The position numbers and the translations under genes were made by a program. 22,822 nucleotides of DNA from a virus. The notes beneath the pieces are model-generated. The model searched no databases, was not told where the DNA came from, and saw only the letters and a list, made by a program, of their open reading frames with translations. The stretch is from the IMG/VR virus record IMGVR_UViG_3300010370_000263, positions 1 through 22,822 of that record; one strand, given 5' to 3'. Shown one piece after another: positions 16,580 through 22,822 of the stretch (positions within the stretch are counted from its first letter, which is position 1; every line of letters starts with the position of its first letter).

Positions 16580-19318
16580 ATGTCCAACGCGAATCCCCTG
16601 CAGCTTCTTCGTAGCAATACAGCAAACAAGCGCCCCGACCCGACTGCGCTCGCCGATGGTCGCCCGGCCGTCAACACTAACGCCGTGAGCCCTGGCCTGT
16701 TCTTCAAGGACAGCGCAGGGAATCTCGTCAAGGTTGGCCCGGTCCATGTGGGTACGACTGCTCCGAATGCCTCCCCGGCCAGCGGCGGCGCTACCGGGAA
16801 CAGCTTGGGTGAGCAGTGGCTTGACACCACCGGCGGCGTTTATGTGCTGAAGATCTGGGATGGTTCTGCGTGGCGCAGTGAAACAGGAACATTCGTGGAC
16901 GCAAGTGGCGACACGATGACTGGGGCGCTCGTGATGGACAATCAACAGCAAGTGCGCTTCCGTGAAGTTACAGCAAATGGCACGAACTATATTGCACTTC
17001 AGGCGCCCGCATCTGTTGCCTCGGATAAGACAATCACGCTGCCTGACGTAAATGGTACTGTTGTTACGACTGGCGACACAGGAACTGTTACCTCAACGAT
17101 GATCGCCGATGCGACAATTGTTGATGCAGATATTAGCGCTAGCGCTGAAATTGCAGTTAGCAAGCTCGCCGATGGAACCGCACGTCAACTGCTGCAGACT
17201 GACGCCGCTGGCACTGGCGTTGAATGGACAAGCAATGTTGATGTCCCAGGAACACTAGACGTAACTGGTGCAGCAACCTTCGATAGCACCGTTGCCGTTA
17301 CGGGGGCACTTACAAAAAGCGGTAGCAATGTCGTAACTGTTGGTGATACTGGTACAGTTACATCGACGATGATCCTTGACGGAACTATCGTTAATGCTGA
17401 TGTGAATGCCAGTGCCGCAATCGCGGGCACCAAGATCAGCCCGGACTTCGGCAGTCAGAACGTCACCACAACAGGCACCAGCACGTCTGCCAGCTTCATC
17501 CCCACTAGCAGCGCCGTCCCAACCAACGGGGTCTATCTACCTGCGGCAAACAGCGTAGCCATCAGCACTGGTGGGTCTGGGAGGCTGTTTGTCAACAGCA
17601 CTGGGCTTGTTGGTATAGGAACATCTACCCCTGGCTACAGGCTGGACGTTCAAGATTCGATAAACATTCGCAAAGATGGTAGCGATAACGCCTACCTGTA
17701 TTTCAACGGAACCGCAACTCGGATTGGTTATAACGATGGAACTGGCAATTTAAGGTTTTTTACCAATAGTACCGAGCGTGCATACATCGGTTATGGGGGC
17801 GGTTTTAACATTTTAAATACTCTCAACCTTGGCGGAAACATTGTCTTGTCAGGCGGTGATCGCAGCATCATTAACAATGATACCAACGCTTTAATTTTTG
17901 GTACTAACGGGACCGAACGCGCACGCATCACCTCGGCAGGACTTGTAGGCATAGGGACTAGTTCGCCTAGTACTCTTTTACACATTCAAAGCACAGATCC
18001 TGCCTTCCGGTTTAAGCGGAGCGATGCTCTCACTGATGCCTATGGCGAGCTAACTACAGACACTAGCGGTCTAGTCACAATGAAATGTGATCCCGCTAAT
18101 GCTGCAGCGGGTAGTGGTTTCAGGATTACTGTCGATAATTCAGAAGCACTGCGCGTTAACTCATCAGGCCGTGTAGGGATTGGCACTACGAGCCCTAGTG
18201 CAACTTTGCAGGTATCCCCATCTTCTGGATCGGCAAACTTCCAAGTTAGCCGTGGTTCCAAGGGGCTTCAGATCAACCAAGACAGCGATTCTGCTGATCC
18301 AAACATCAACACCATTGGTACAACTGCGCTGAAGTTCCTTCGGGATGGCAGCGAGTCGATGCGTATTGATACGTCGGGACGGCTCCTAGTGGGCACGTCT
18401 ACTAACCTCACAAGTGACCCAGTACAAATAAGCCTTTCACAAGCCGACTCACTTGGCGGCCTGAGTATCACTAACCAACAGTGGTATGGTTATGGAGCGC
18501 GGATACTATTCCAAAGCAAGAACAACTCTGCAGGAGACATCAAGACACTAGGGGCAATTGTTGGCGAAGGGGATGGACAAAATAAAGGCCGCCTAGTGTT
18601 CTCCACTACTGCGGATGGGGCGAGTTCTCCGACGGAGCGGATGAGGATTGACAGCGCGGGATCATTAATTTACGGCACGTCAACCAGCCCAGGAGCCGAC
18701 ATTACATCTGGTACTGGTTTTTATTATCAAATCTCTACCGGACTTTTTTATATACGTAGTAACGGAAGTCCAGTTACTGCTTTCAATAGAGGCGGCAATG
18801 ACGGCACACTTGTTGAGTTTAAGCAAGATCAAATCACTGAAGGCACCATTTCTGTCTCCGGCACCACCGTCTCCTACAACGGTGCTCACTTAAGTCGTTG
18901 GTCTCAACTTCCTTCCGGTCAAGAGCGCACCGAAATCCTGCGCGGTTCCGTCCTCTCCAACATCGACGAAATGTGCGAGTGGGGCAACGAGGAAAACGAA
19001 CAGCTCAACCGGATGAAGGTGAGCGACGTTGAAGGTGACAAGAACGTGTCCGGTGTGTTCCAAACTTGGGACGATGACGACGACATTTACACCAACGACT
19101 TCTACTGCGCGATGACAGGTGACTTCATAATCCGTATTGGTGCTGGCGTAACTGTTGAGCGAGGTGATCTGCTCATGTCCGCTGGTGATGGCACTGCCAA
19201 ACCTCAGGACGACGACATCATTCGCAGTAAAACCATCGCCAAAGTCACCAGCACCAACGTGAGCTGCACCTACGACGACGGCAGCTACTGCGTGCCTTGT
19301 GTACTGATGGCCTGCTGA
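16580..19318 (+). CDS. Tail fibre protein 2, with VGIGT repeats and Cys-rich C-terminal domain
   Basis: 912 residues. The N-terminal 120 residues are encoded by GC-rich DNA (LLRSNTANKRPDPTALADGR, GEQWLDTTGGVYVLKIWDG). A MTGALVMDNQQQVRF module follows, ending in TITLPDVNGTVVTTG. Two copies of GDTGTVTSTMI...IVxADxxASA start at 17072 and 17342. Five SxGxVGIGTxxP-type motifs, some degenerate, are spread from about 17594 to 18690; these are characteristic of phage fibre shafts. The last 140 residues (from AHLSRWSQLPSGQERTEIL) form an acidic domain with SNIDEMCEW, ERGDLLMSAGDGTAKPQ and IIRSKTIAKVTS, ending in a Cys-rich tail (CVPCVLMAC). I recall this end domain from marine phage fibres. It may act as an intramolecular chaperone, but that is an inference. 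AAGGA abuts the ATG at 16580. Confidence 0.87.
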   Translation: MSNANPLQLLRSNTANKRPDPTALADGRPAVNTNAVSPGLFFKDSAGNLVKVGPVHVGTTAPNASPASGGATGNSLGEQWLDTTGGVYVLKIWDGSAWRSETGTFVDASGDTMTGALVMDNQQQVRFREVTANGTNYIALQAPASVASDKTITLPDVNGTVVTTGDTGTVTSTMIADATIVDADISASAEIAVSKLADGTARQLLQTDAAGTGVEWTSNVDVPGTLDVTGAATFDSTVAVTGALTKSGSNVVTVGDTGTVTSTMILDGTIVNADVNASAAIAGTKISPDFGSQNVTTTGTSTSASFIPTSSAVPTNGVYLPAANSVAISTGGSGRLFVNSTGLVGIGTSTPGYRLDVQDSINIRKDGSDNAYLYFNGTATRIGYNDGTGNLRFFTNSTERAYIGYGGGFNILNTLNLGGNIVLSGGDRSIINNDTNALIFGTNGTERARITSAGLVGIGTSSPSTLLHIQSTDPAFRFKRSDALTDAYGELTTDTSGLVTMKCDPANAAAGSGFRITVDNSEALRVNSSGRVGIGTTSPSATLQVSPSSGSANFQVSRGSKGLQINQDSDSADPNINTIGTTALKFLRDGSESMRIDTSGRLLVGTSTNLTSDPVQISLSQADSLGGLSITNQQWYGYGARILFQSKNNSAGDIKTLGAIVGEGDGQNKGRLVFSTTADGASSPTERMRIDSAGSLIYGTSTSPGADITSGTGFYYQISTGLFYIRSNGSPVTAFNRGGNDGTLVEFKQDQITEGTISVSGTTVSYNGAHLSRWSQLPSGQERTEILRGSVLSNIDEMCEWGNEENEQLNRMKVSDVEGDKNVSGVFQTWDDDDDIYTNDFYCAMTGDFIIRIGAGVTVERGDLLMSAGDGTAKPQDDDIIRSKTIAKVTSTNVSCTYDDGSYCVPCVLMAC
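17072..17455 (+). repeat. Two copies of a GDTGTVTSTM module in fibre 2
   Basis: GDTGTVTSTMIADATIVDAD begins at 17072 and GDTGTVTSTMILDGTIVNAD at 17342, an offset of 270 nt. Each unit is about 36 codons. They are separated by a TLDVTGAATFDSTVAVTG stretch. Confidence 0.8.
17594..18690 (+). repeat. Five SxG-VGIGT-type shaft repeats in fibre 2
   Basis: Motifs at about 17594 (NSTGLVGIGTSTP), 17929 (TSAGLVGIGTSSP), 18158 (NSSGRVGIGTTSP), 18368 (DTSGRLLVGTSTN) and 18650 (DSAGSLIYGTSTSP). The later ones have drifted from the consensus. Three are preceded within a few residues by a R(A/M)RI-type strand, and most are followed by a short linker and a new beta block. Confidence 0.8.
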
Positions 19319-19414
19319 TTAGTCCCCCTCTATTCTCGCCCTGACTTAAATGTAGTAATGTGGTGGAGCGGCGAGTTTTCATCTCCCGCTCCTGACCACA
19401 GTTTTACAGAAACC

Positions 19415-19705
19415 ATGACCCAACAAGATTACGACAACGATCTCGTCTTTCGCACAAATGGAGAAGAGCGCTTTCGTTTCGACGGAAATGGACCATGGAA
19501 AAGTGCAACTCCTTCTCAAAAGCTTGAGATCAAAAACAAGTGGGAGCCTAACTCCATCATCTTTAATACAAAAGACATCAATGAAATCGCTAAGTTCACC
19601 AACGAAGGCTTCTACTACAAAGGTGAATTTATTGAAGATGCCGGAGAGGTGTATCGCCTGCTGAAGGAAGTGCTGGGCCAGATGAAGAGTGAGCAAAGTC
19701 AGTAG
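19415..19705 (+). CDS. Small fibre-associated protein (unknown function)
   Basis: 96 residues from ATG 19415. An in-frame ATG at 19358 would add 19 residues, but I prefer 19415 because the preceding stretch has an unlikely composition (WWSGEFSSPAPD) and the recognised part starts later. The sequence DLVFRTNGEERFRFDGNG is close to a motif I know from small proteins next to cyanophage tail fibre genes (VFKTNGEExLRF). It reappears here as NSIIFNTKDINEIAKFTNEG, followed by FYYKGEFIEDAGEVYRLLKE, so the protein contains two copies of a (V/I)xF-T-Nxxxx-(R/K)F-xxxG unit and a C-terminal helix. These resemble single fibre-tip strands. It may be a fibre accessory or chaperone. That role is a guess from context. 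Confidence 0.65.
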   Translation: MTQQDYDNDLVFRTNGEERFRFDGNGPWKSATPSQKLEIKNKWEPNSIIFNTKDINEIAKFTNEGFYYKGEFIEDAGEVYRLLKEVLGQMKSEQSQ

Positions 19706-19714
19706 TCATTCGCA

Positions 19715-19912
19715 ATGCAAACACTCGATCAACACAATCAGCAGGCGCTAAGCGCGTTTCAATTAAGCACTCAGCCTCGCCACAACGGGATTTCCTGCCC
19801 TGAATGCCAGCACGAGTTGATGGATTCCAACCCATCAGTTTGTCTTGCAAGTTGGCCGCCGCAGTACAGCGTGCATTGCCCAAGCTGCGGTTACACCGGC
19901 AGTCGCTATTGA
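19715..19912 (+). CDS. Small zinc-ribbon protein
   Basis: 65 residues. Two CxxC pairs (CPEC at about 28-31 and CPSC at about 55-58) form a four-cysteine zinc ribbon, with QYSVHCPSCGYTGSRY after the second pair. A further Cys lies between them. The spacing and the closing CGYTG are those of small zinc-ribbon proteins I recall from cyanophage genomes. The role in such phages is not known; nucleic acid or protein binding is the general expectation for the fold. The start at ATG 19715 is 9 nt after the preceding stop with no clear ribosome site. It overlaps no neighbour and lies in the accessory run between the fibres and the lysis cassette. Confidence 0.7.
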   Translation: MQTLDQHNQQALSAFQLSTQPRHNGISCPECQHELMDSNPSVCLASWPPQYSVHCPSCGYTGSRY

Positions 19913-20006
19913 TTCAAGCCTGCTCTCACCTTGGCCGATTAAAGCTTGGCATTGCGCACAGACGGAGACCCGATGGCACTATGCAGGAATACAAAAGTCC
20001 TGTACT

Positions 20007-20354
20007 ATGACAGATGAAAGCTTTTTCTCTTTCATGACTGACACAACTTACACCTGGCGCGTTGCAAACATGGAGCGCGAAACAGACGATGGATATGTTT
20101 TCACGGTTCATTATACCGTTGAAGGCAAAAGCGCTGATGGCGTTTATGCTGCTGGCGCATATGGAAGTCTTGGACTTGAGCGTCCAGAAGGGGAACTCAT
20201 TCCCTATTCGGAACTCAAGGAAGATGTTGTTGTCGCCTGGGTATTGCAAAAACTTGGCGATGAAAAAGTTCTCGAAATTCACGCTGCATTAACTGCTCAA
20301 ATTGAAGAACAGCGTCATCCATCAAAAGCTGCAGGACTTCCTTGGAATTCCTGA
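20007..20354 (+). CDS. DUF7936-like conserved cyanophage protein
   Basis: 115 residues from ATG 20007; ATG 20034 (106 residues, starting MTDTTYTWRV) is equally possible and brings the start next to the conserved part. The frame is open further upstream, to 19845, but that extension overlaps the zinc-ribbon gene and looks non-coding. The pattern is TYTWRVxNxERE, then VFTVHYTV, SADGVYAAGAYGSLGLERPE, LIPYSEL and an amphipathic helix ending IEEQRHPSKAAGLPW. I recognise this layout from small proteins conserved in many cyanophages and marine phages (DUF7936-like). No function is known to me. The beta-rich middle and the C-terminal helix suggest a small structural or assembly protein. Soluble, without Cys. 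Confidence 0.65.
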   Translation: MTDESFFSFMTDTTYTWRVANMERETDDGYVFTVHYTVEGKSADGVYAAGAYGSLGLERPEGELIPYSELKEDVVVAWVLQKLGDEKVLEIHAALTAQIEEQRHPSKAAGLPWNS

Positions 20355-20375
20355 TCGCTGTCTAAGCTGCAGTCG

Positions 20376-20404
20376 GGGTGTGCTCAGTGCGCAGCGCACC
20401 CTTT
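20376..20404 (+). terminator. Candidate terminator hairpin after the DUF7936-like gene
   Basis: GGGTGTGC (20376-20383) pairs with GCGCACCC (20394-20401), 8 bp with one G-T pair, around a ten-base loop, followed by only TTT. The short U run makes it a weak or partial terminator. It lies in the gap before the next small gene. Confidence 0.45.
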
Positions 20405-20427
20405 GTACGCAAAACACGTCTGTAGAA

Positions 20428-20583
20428 ATGAAAAAATCAAAAAAGCTGACAACGGCACAAAAGTATGCAGCCCTTAAGCGCCAGACAGAAAATGCTGGCA
20501 TGAGCGTGCGAGAAGAGAAGGGAGAGCTAGTTGTTCGTCGCAAGTCCCAAAAGCGCAAAAGCAAGAAAAACGACTATCGTTAG
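20428..20583 (+). CDS. Small Lys/Arg-rich protein (unknown)
   Basis: 51 residues from ATG 20428. A longer reading from 20302 would overlap the preceding gene by 53 nt and adds an unrelated-looking stretch, so I use the internal start, after the hairpin. The protein starts KKSKKLTTAQKYAALKRQTE and ends with a dense basic tail (RRKSQKRKSKKNDYR), with a short beta-like GELVVR before it. It is highly basic and most likely binds nucleic acid or acidic proteins. I know no named family. It forms a pair with the next, also basic, small gene. Confidence 0.5.
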   Translation: MKKSKKLTTAQKYAALKRQTENAGMSVREEKGELVVRRKSQKRKSKKNDYR

Positions 20584-20608
20584 CCCTGTCACCCAATGGT
20601 AGCTAGCG

Positions 20609-20746
20609 ATGGCAGTAAAAGCAAAAACTGGTACTGCCAGTGTTAGCCATCAGTCTGGTCGCCCAAAAACGACAAGTCAGGGTTACGGTCAAAATTCTCG
20701 TCCCGCTCGACGTGGCAAGAAGAAGCTGAGGGGGCAGGGTCGCTAG
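20609..20746 (+). CDS. Very small basic protein ending in GQGR (unknown)
   Basis: 45 residues, ATG 20609 to TAG 20744-20746. The product is Ser, Gly, Gln, Lys and Arg rich, with no hydrophobic core (VSHQSGRPKTTSQGYGQNSR), and ends KKKLRGQGR. It should be mostly disordered. Small proteins ending in RGQGR or RGQGK are ones I recall from cyanophage genomes. Its colinearity with the neighbours (25 nt after the previous stop and 24 nt before the next start) supports it as a real gene. The function is unknown; a role as a nucleic-acid-binding or packaging accessory peptide is only a guess. Confidence 0.55.
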   Translation: MAVKAKTGTASVSHQSGRPKTTSQGYGQNSRPARRGKKKLRGQGR

Positions 20747-20770
20747 TCTTCAAGAAAATGCCCTAGAGCG

Positions 20771-21028
20771 GTGGCAGACGACGATCCAAATGAGTCGCGA
20801 ACTCCATTTAGCTGGAAAGGCGTAGAAGAGCAAGTTGCAGCCGGGCTGATCCTGATGGCAACATGCGGGATTGGGTTTATTGCATTTACGGTTCCCCAGC
20901 GACTTGATCTCATCCTTGAAAGATTGACAGCGGTTTCACAAAGAGTTGCAGTATTGGAAGATCGCGTTGATCGTGTCGAAGATAACGTTGAGGACCTAAA
21001 ACTAAAGACTCGTCACATGTGGAAATAA
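20771..21028 (+). CDS. Membrane protein with one helix and coiled coil (spanin- or holin-like)
   Basis: 85 residues from GTG 20771. A hydrophilic N-terminus (MADDDPNESRTPFSWKGVEE) leads to one membrane helix at about 22-41 (VAAGLILMATCGIGFIAFTV) and then a regular coiled coil (LDLILERLTAVSQRVAVLED onward, with heptad Leu/Val). This N-in, single-helix, coiled-coil-out layout is that of inner-membrane spanins (Rz type). It is also seen in small class III holins. Position at the head of the lysis cassette supports a lysis role, but no outer-membrane spanin lipoprotein is seen beside it. The stop overlaps the next start (TAATG). Confidence 0.6.
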   Translation: MADDDPNESRTPFSWKGVEEQVAAGLILMATCGIGFIAFTVPQRLDLILERLTAVSQRVAVLEDRVDRVEDNVEDLKLKTRHMWK

Positions 21029-21282
21029 TGCCAACTTGGCTGCAGCGATCAATAATGACAATTTCCGCTGTTATTGCAGTAACGGCACTTGTTCAATGGG
21101 GCGCCTGTCGTTTTTACACGCTCCCAACAGCTTGGCCTTGGTACGCAAAATACGTGGGCACAGAGCAAGGGGCTCGAATTGACATAACGCCGCTCGGTTG
21201 CAATGACGCAGACAACAAAACAATTACGGTTTTGATGACGGTTTTGACAACGCTGATTTCGCTGAGCCGAAATGCTGACTAA
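21028..21282 (+). CDS. Small two-helix membrane protein, putative holin
   Basis: 84 residues from ATG 21028, which overlaps the preceding stop (TAATG). GTG 21019 would add three residues. The first membrane helix is about residues 9-30 (SIMTISAVIAVTALVQWGAC), followed by an aromatic-rich loop (TLPTAWPWYAKYVG) and a polar segment with one Cys (PLGCNDADN). The second is about 64-78 (TITVLMTVLTTLISL), ending in a charged SRNAD. Two helices with a short hydrophilic middle and small size match class II holins. The place between a spanin-like protein and the endolysin strengthens this. I do not recognise a named holin family, so the call is by topology and context. Confidence 0.6.
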   Translation: MPTWLQRSIMTISAVIAVTALVQWGACRFYTLPTAWPWYAKYVGTEQGARIDITPLGCNDADNKTITVLMTVLTTLISLSRNAD

Positions 21283-21308
21283 GCTGAAGCGAGGTATTTT
21301 TTAAGACA

Positions 21309-21584
21309 ATGAAGGGCCTTCTCGTGCAACTCGCAAAGATCCTGCTAAAGCTCGCACTTGACAAAGCAGTCAGAGAGGCATTGCCGGTCATTTACGAAAA
21401 ACTTGATATTTCAGTACCTGTTGCAATCGTCAATGGCGCACCCCCTGCTGTCATCGAATCCGAGATCACGCATCTTGCAAGGAAATTCACAAGAGATACG
21501 GTTCCCGATAGCACGATTGAAGCACTAGCATTGCTTTACAACCCAGTCAAAAACGCTGCTCGCACACAGCGCAGGCAACGATGA
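21309..21584 (+). CDS. Small helical protein in the lysis cassette (unknown)
   Basis: 91 residues. An amphipathic or weakly hydrophobic helix opens it (LLVQLAKILLKLALDKAVRE), followed by a short beta-like part (VPVAIVNGAPPAVIESEI) and a basic C-terminus (NAARTQRRQR). There is no signal peptide and no Cys. The stop overlaps the endolysin ATG (ATGA), so the two are probably translated in coupling. I do not recognise a family. Possible roles are a lysis regulator, an antiholin or an endolysin partner, all guesses from the neighbourhood. A GAGG lies about 13 bases before the ATG, a weak ribosome site. Confidence 0.55.
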   Translation: MKGLLVQLAKILLKLALDKAVREALPVIYEKLDISVPVAIVNGAPPAVIESEITHLARKFTRDTVPDSTIEALALLYNPVKNAARTQRRQR

Positions 21585-22657
21585 GTGATTTTCTTAACGC
21601 CGCACGTTTCACTGACAAGAGCAACAGACTGCCGCATCAAGATGCCGCTTGGCGATGGGCGTGGGAACGTCTGAACGAGGATGAGCGCAAGCAATTCCTT
21701 GAGATGTTTCGAGCTGCGCCCGAACCTAAGGAGCCGCTCCCTGCGCCTTGGCTGGCTCCTGCGCTGCAGATCATCAAGACCTGGGAGGGTTGCCGCCTGG
21801 AGGCTTACAGGTGCTCAGCAGGCGTGCCCACGATCGGGTACGGGGCTACTCGGATGATCGACGGCCCAGTGCGAATGGGCGACAAGATCACACAGGAAAT
21901 GGCAGAAGAGCTGCTTGAAAACGAAGTAGTCAATCTATTTGCGCCGGGACTTTTTTCATTGCTCCCGATGATGAAGAAGTGGAAACCCAATCAACAAGCT
22001 GCACTTGTGAGTTGGGCATTCAATGTTGGATTGGGCGCAGTTGAAGAATCAACATTGCGCAAACGAATTCTTGCATCAGAAGACCCGACAAAAGTTGTCA
22101 TCGAAGAGTTGCCTCGCTGGAACAAAGCTGATGGCAAAGTTCTGGAGGGACTTGTTAGAAGAAGAAGGGCAGAGGTTGATCTTTTCACTGGGTCAACACA
22201 GACGACAATTAAAGATGAAGCCACTACAAGCCCAGTCAAAGTTGCTCCCTCTAGCCCATTCGCAACTCGTTTAACGGCGCACGTACAACTTGGTGAATTT
22301 GCACTCTGGCAAGAAGAGCGTCGTTTTGTGCATCAATATCAAGTTGACACGGCAGCAGAGCTTGCAGCTTTTCTAGAGCGTGTTCGTGTTGCTTTTGGGA
22401 ATAAAGCAATCATTATCACGAGTGGATTTAGACCGCCCGCCGTTAATAAATCAGTTGGTGGAGCAAGTTCGTCTGAGCATTTGTTCGATGCGCCCGGTGT
22501 TGGAGCCGTTGATTTTTACGTCAAAGACGCAGACATTAAAGCTGTAGAAAATTGGTGCGATAAAAATTGGCCTTTCTCAGTTGGGTACGGAGCTGTAAAA
22601 GGATTTTGCCATGTTGGAATCAGAAAAGGGCGCCCTCGTGTACGCTGGGATTATTGA
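21581..22657 (+). CDS. Two-domain endolysin: GH24-type muramidase plus M15-type peptidase
   Basis: 358 residues. Residues 1-50 form a helical region (LPHQDAAWRWAWERLNEDE, FLEMFRAAP) that I recall from cyanophage lysins. Residues about 58-203 are a phage lysozyme domain. WEGCRLEAYRCSAGVPTIGYG gives the family's catalytic pattern E69, then Cys78 after eight residues, then Thr84 after five, with C in place of the more common Asp. A Ser/Thr/Pro-rich linker (about 203-228) leads to a metallopeptidase M15-type domain: SEHLFDAPGVGAVDF gives His300 and Asp311, and GFCHVGI gives His344, the expected zinc ligands. It should cut glycan chains and peptide stems of peptidoglycan. There is no signal or SAR segment, so export through the holin is expected. 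The start overlaps the preceding stop by 4 nt. Confidence 0.88.
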   Translation: MSDFLNAARFTDKSNRLPHQDAAWRWAWERLNEDERKQFLEMFRAAPEPKEPLPAPWLAPALQIIKTWEGCRLEAYRCSAGVPTIGYGATRMIDGPVRMGDKITQEMAEELLENEVVNLFAPGLFSLLPMMKKWKPNQQAALVSWAFNVGLGAVEESTLRKRILASEDPTKVVIEELPRWNKADGKVLEGLVRRRRAEVDLFTGSTQTTIKDEATTSPVKVAPSSPFATRLTAHVQLGEFALWQEERRFVHQYQVDTAAELAAFLERVRVAFGNKAIIITSGFRPPAVNKSVGGASSSEHLFDAPGVGAVDFYVKDADIKAVENWCDKNWPFSVGYGAVKGFCHVGIRKGRPRVRWDY

Positions 22658-22818
22658 GCTCTAAGCCCTTCTCTTACTTTTAGCAAAAGCGCACATCTGT
22701 TAAGCCCATTCTGTTCTATCTTCTGCAATCTTCCACGCGACAACCCAGTCGCCTCGCATATATCCTTCCAGGGCGTTGGTGGATCTTTTGCGCGTTCAAG
22801 TACAACCATTTTTGTCAT
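22651..22818 (-). CDS. Small helix-turn-helix DNA-binding protein
   Basis: 55 residues on the reverse strand from ATG at 22818, stop TAA at 22651-22653, overlapping the endolysin 3' end by 7 nt. It contains PWKDICEATGLSRGRLQKIE, a good helix-turn-helix pattern of the Cro/XRE or LysR-like type (I-xx-xTGLSRGRLxK-I), followed by a Leu-rich helix (CALLLKVREGLRA). The start is not certain: only four bases remain before the ATG, so the frame may continue upstream beyond the window, and a second Met at position 4 is also possible. It is the only - strand gene seen. It probably belongs to a different transcription unit (early or regulatory) that converges on the late block. Confidence 0.6.
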   Translation of the reverse strand: MTKMVVLERAKDPPTPWKDICEATGLSRGRLQKIEQNGLNRCALLLKVREGLRAQ

Positions 22819-22822
22819 CTCA

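Noticed and set aside
16274-16951. 225-residue reverse-strand frame across the fibre 1 / fibre 2 junction
   Set aside because: It opposes two clear fibre coding regions and has Cys-, Ser- and Arg-rich random composition and no recognisable domain.
18880-19318. Diversity-generating retroelement variable region at the fibre 2 end
   Set aside because: No reverse transcriptase gene, no template repeat and no AAY-rich codon cluster were seen in the window.
19629-19883. Reverse-strand ORF over the zinc-ribbon gene
   Set aside because: The + strand has a well-formed CxxC/CxxC protein here; the reverse product shows no motif.

Overview
The window is a 22.8 kb piece of a tailed double-stranded DNA phage genome. 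It holds the tail, tail-fibre and lysis part of the late region, almost all read on the + strand. A long tape measure followed by M/L/K/J-type tail-tip proteins, with no sheath or T4-type baseplate genes, indicates a long non-contractile tail (siphovirus). Several features point to a cyanobacterial host, most likely marine or freshwater Synechococcus-type: the fibre modules, a small zinc-ribbon protein, a DUF7936-like protein, small basic proteins ending in GQGR, and the AAW-containing N-terminus of the endolysin all resemble cyanophage proteins. Shine-Dalgarno signals are mostly weak or absent, which fits such a host. This assignment rests on recognition from memory, not on a database search.

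Layout. 1-573 is the 3' end of a structural gene cut by the window edge. 625-1192 holds two overlapping tail-assembly-chaperone ORFs in different frames, with a possible +1 frameshift site, closed by a strong terminator-like hairpin. 1254-7025 is a 1,923-residue tape measure protein. 7025-11896 is a tightly overlapping chain of an M-like minor tail protein, an L-like tail protein, a degenerate NlpC/P60-like protein and a very large J-like tip protein that seems to carry a gpI-type segment at its N-terminus. 11920-13226 encodes two proteins with tail-tube-like sequence, in an unexpected place after the tip gene. 13346-19318 encodes two large, repeat-rich fibre proteins. 19415-20746 is a run of small genes: fibre-associated, zinc ribbon, DUF7936-like and two very basic proteins. 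20771-22657 is the lysis cassette: a one-helix membrane protein with a coiled coil, a two-helix holin candidate, an unknown helical protein and a two-domain endolysin (GH24-type muramidase plus M15-type peptidase). At 22651-22818 on the - strand a small helix-turn-helix protein converges on the endolysin gene and marks the end of the late block.

How the genes work together. The chaperones coat and fold the tape measure. The tape measure sets tail length, which by the usual 0.15 nm per residue would be roughly 290 nm if the protein is not processed. The M/L/K/J group builds the tip from which the tube grows. The two fibres presumably attach near the tip and bind the host. Holin, spanin-like protein and endolysin release progeny. 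No integrase, transposase, tRNA, CRISPR array or reverse transcriptase was seen. The most unusual points are the frame arrangement of the chaperones, the tube-like genes after the tip gene, the lost catalytic His in the NlpC/P60-like protein, the synonymously diverged 122-residue duplication and GC-rich module in fibre 1, the two-domain endolysin, and the convergent DNA-binding protein.
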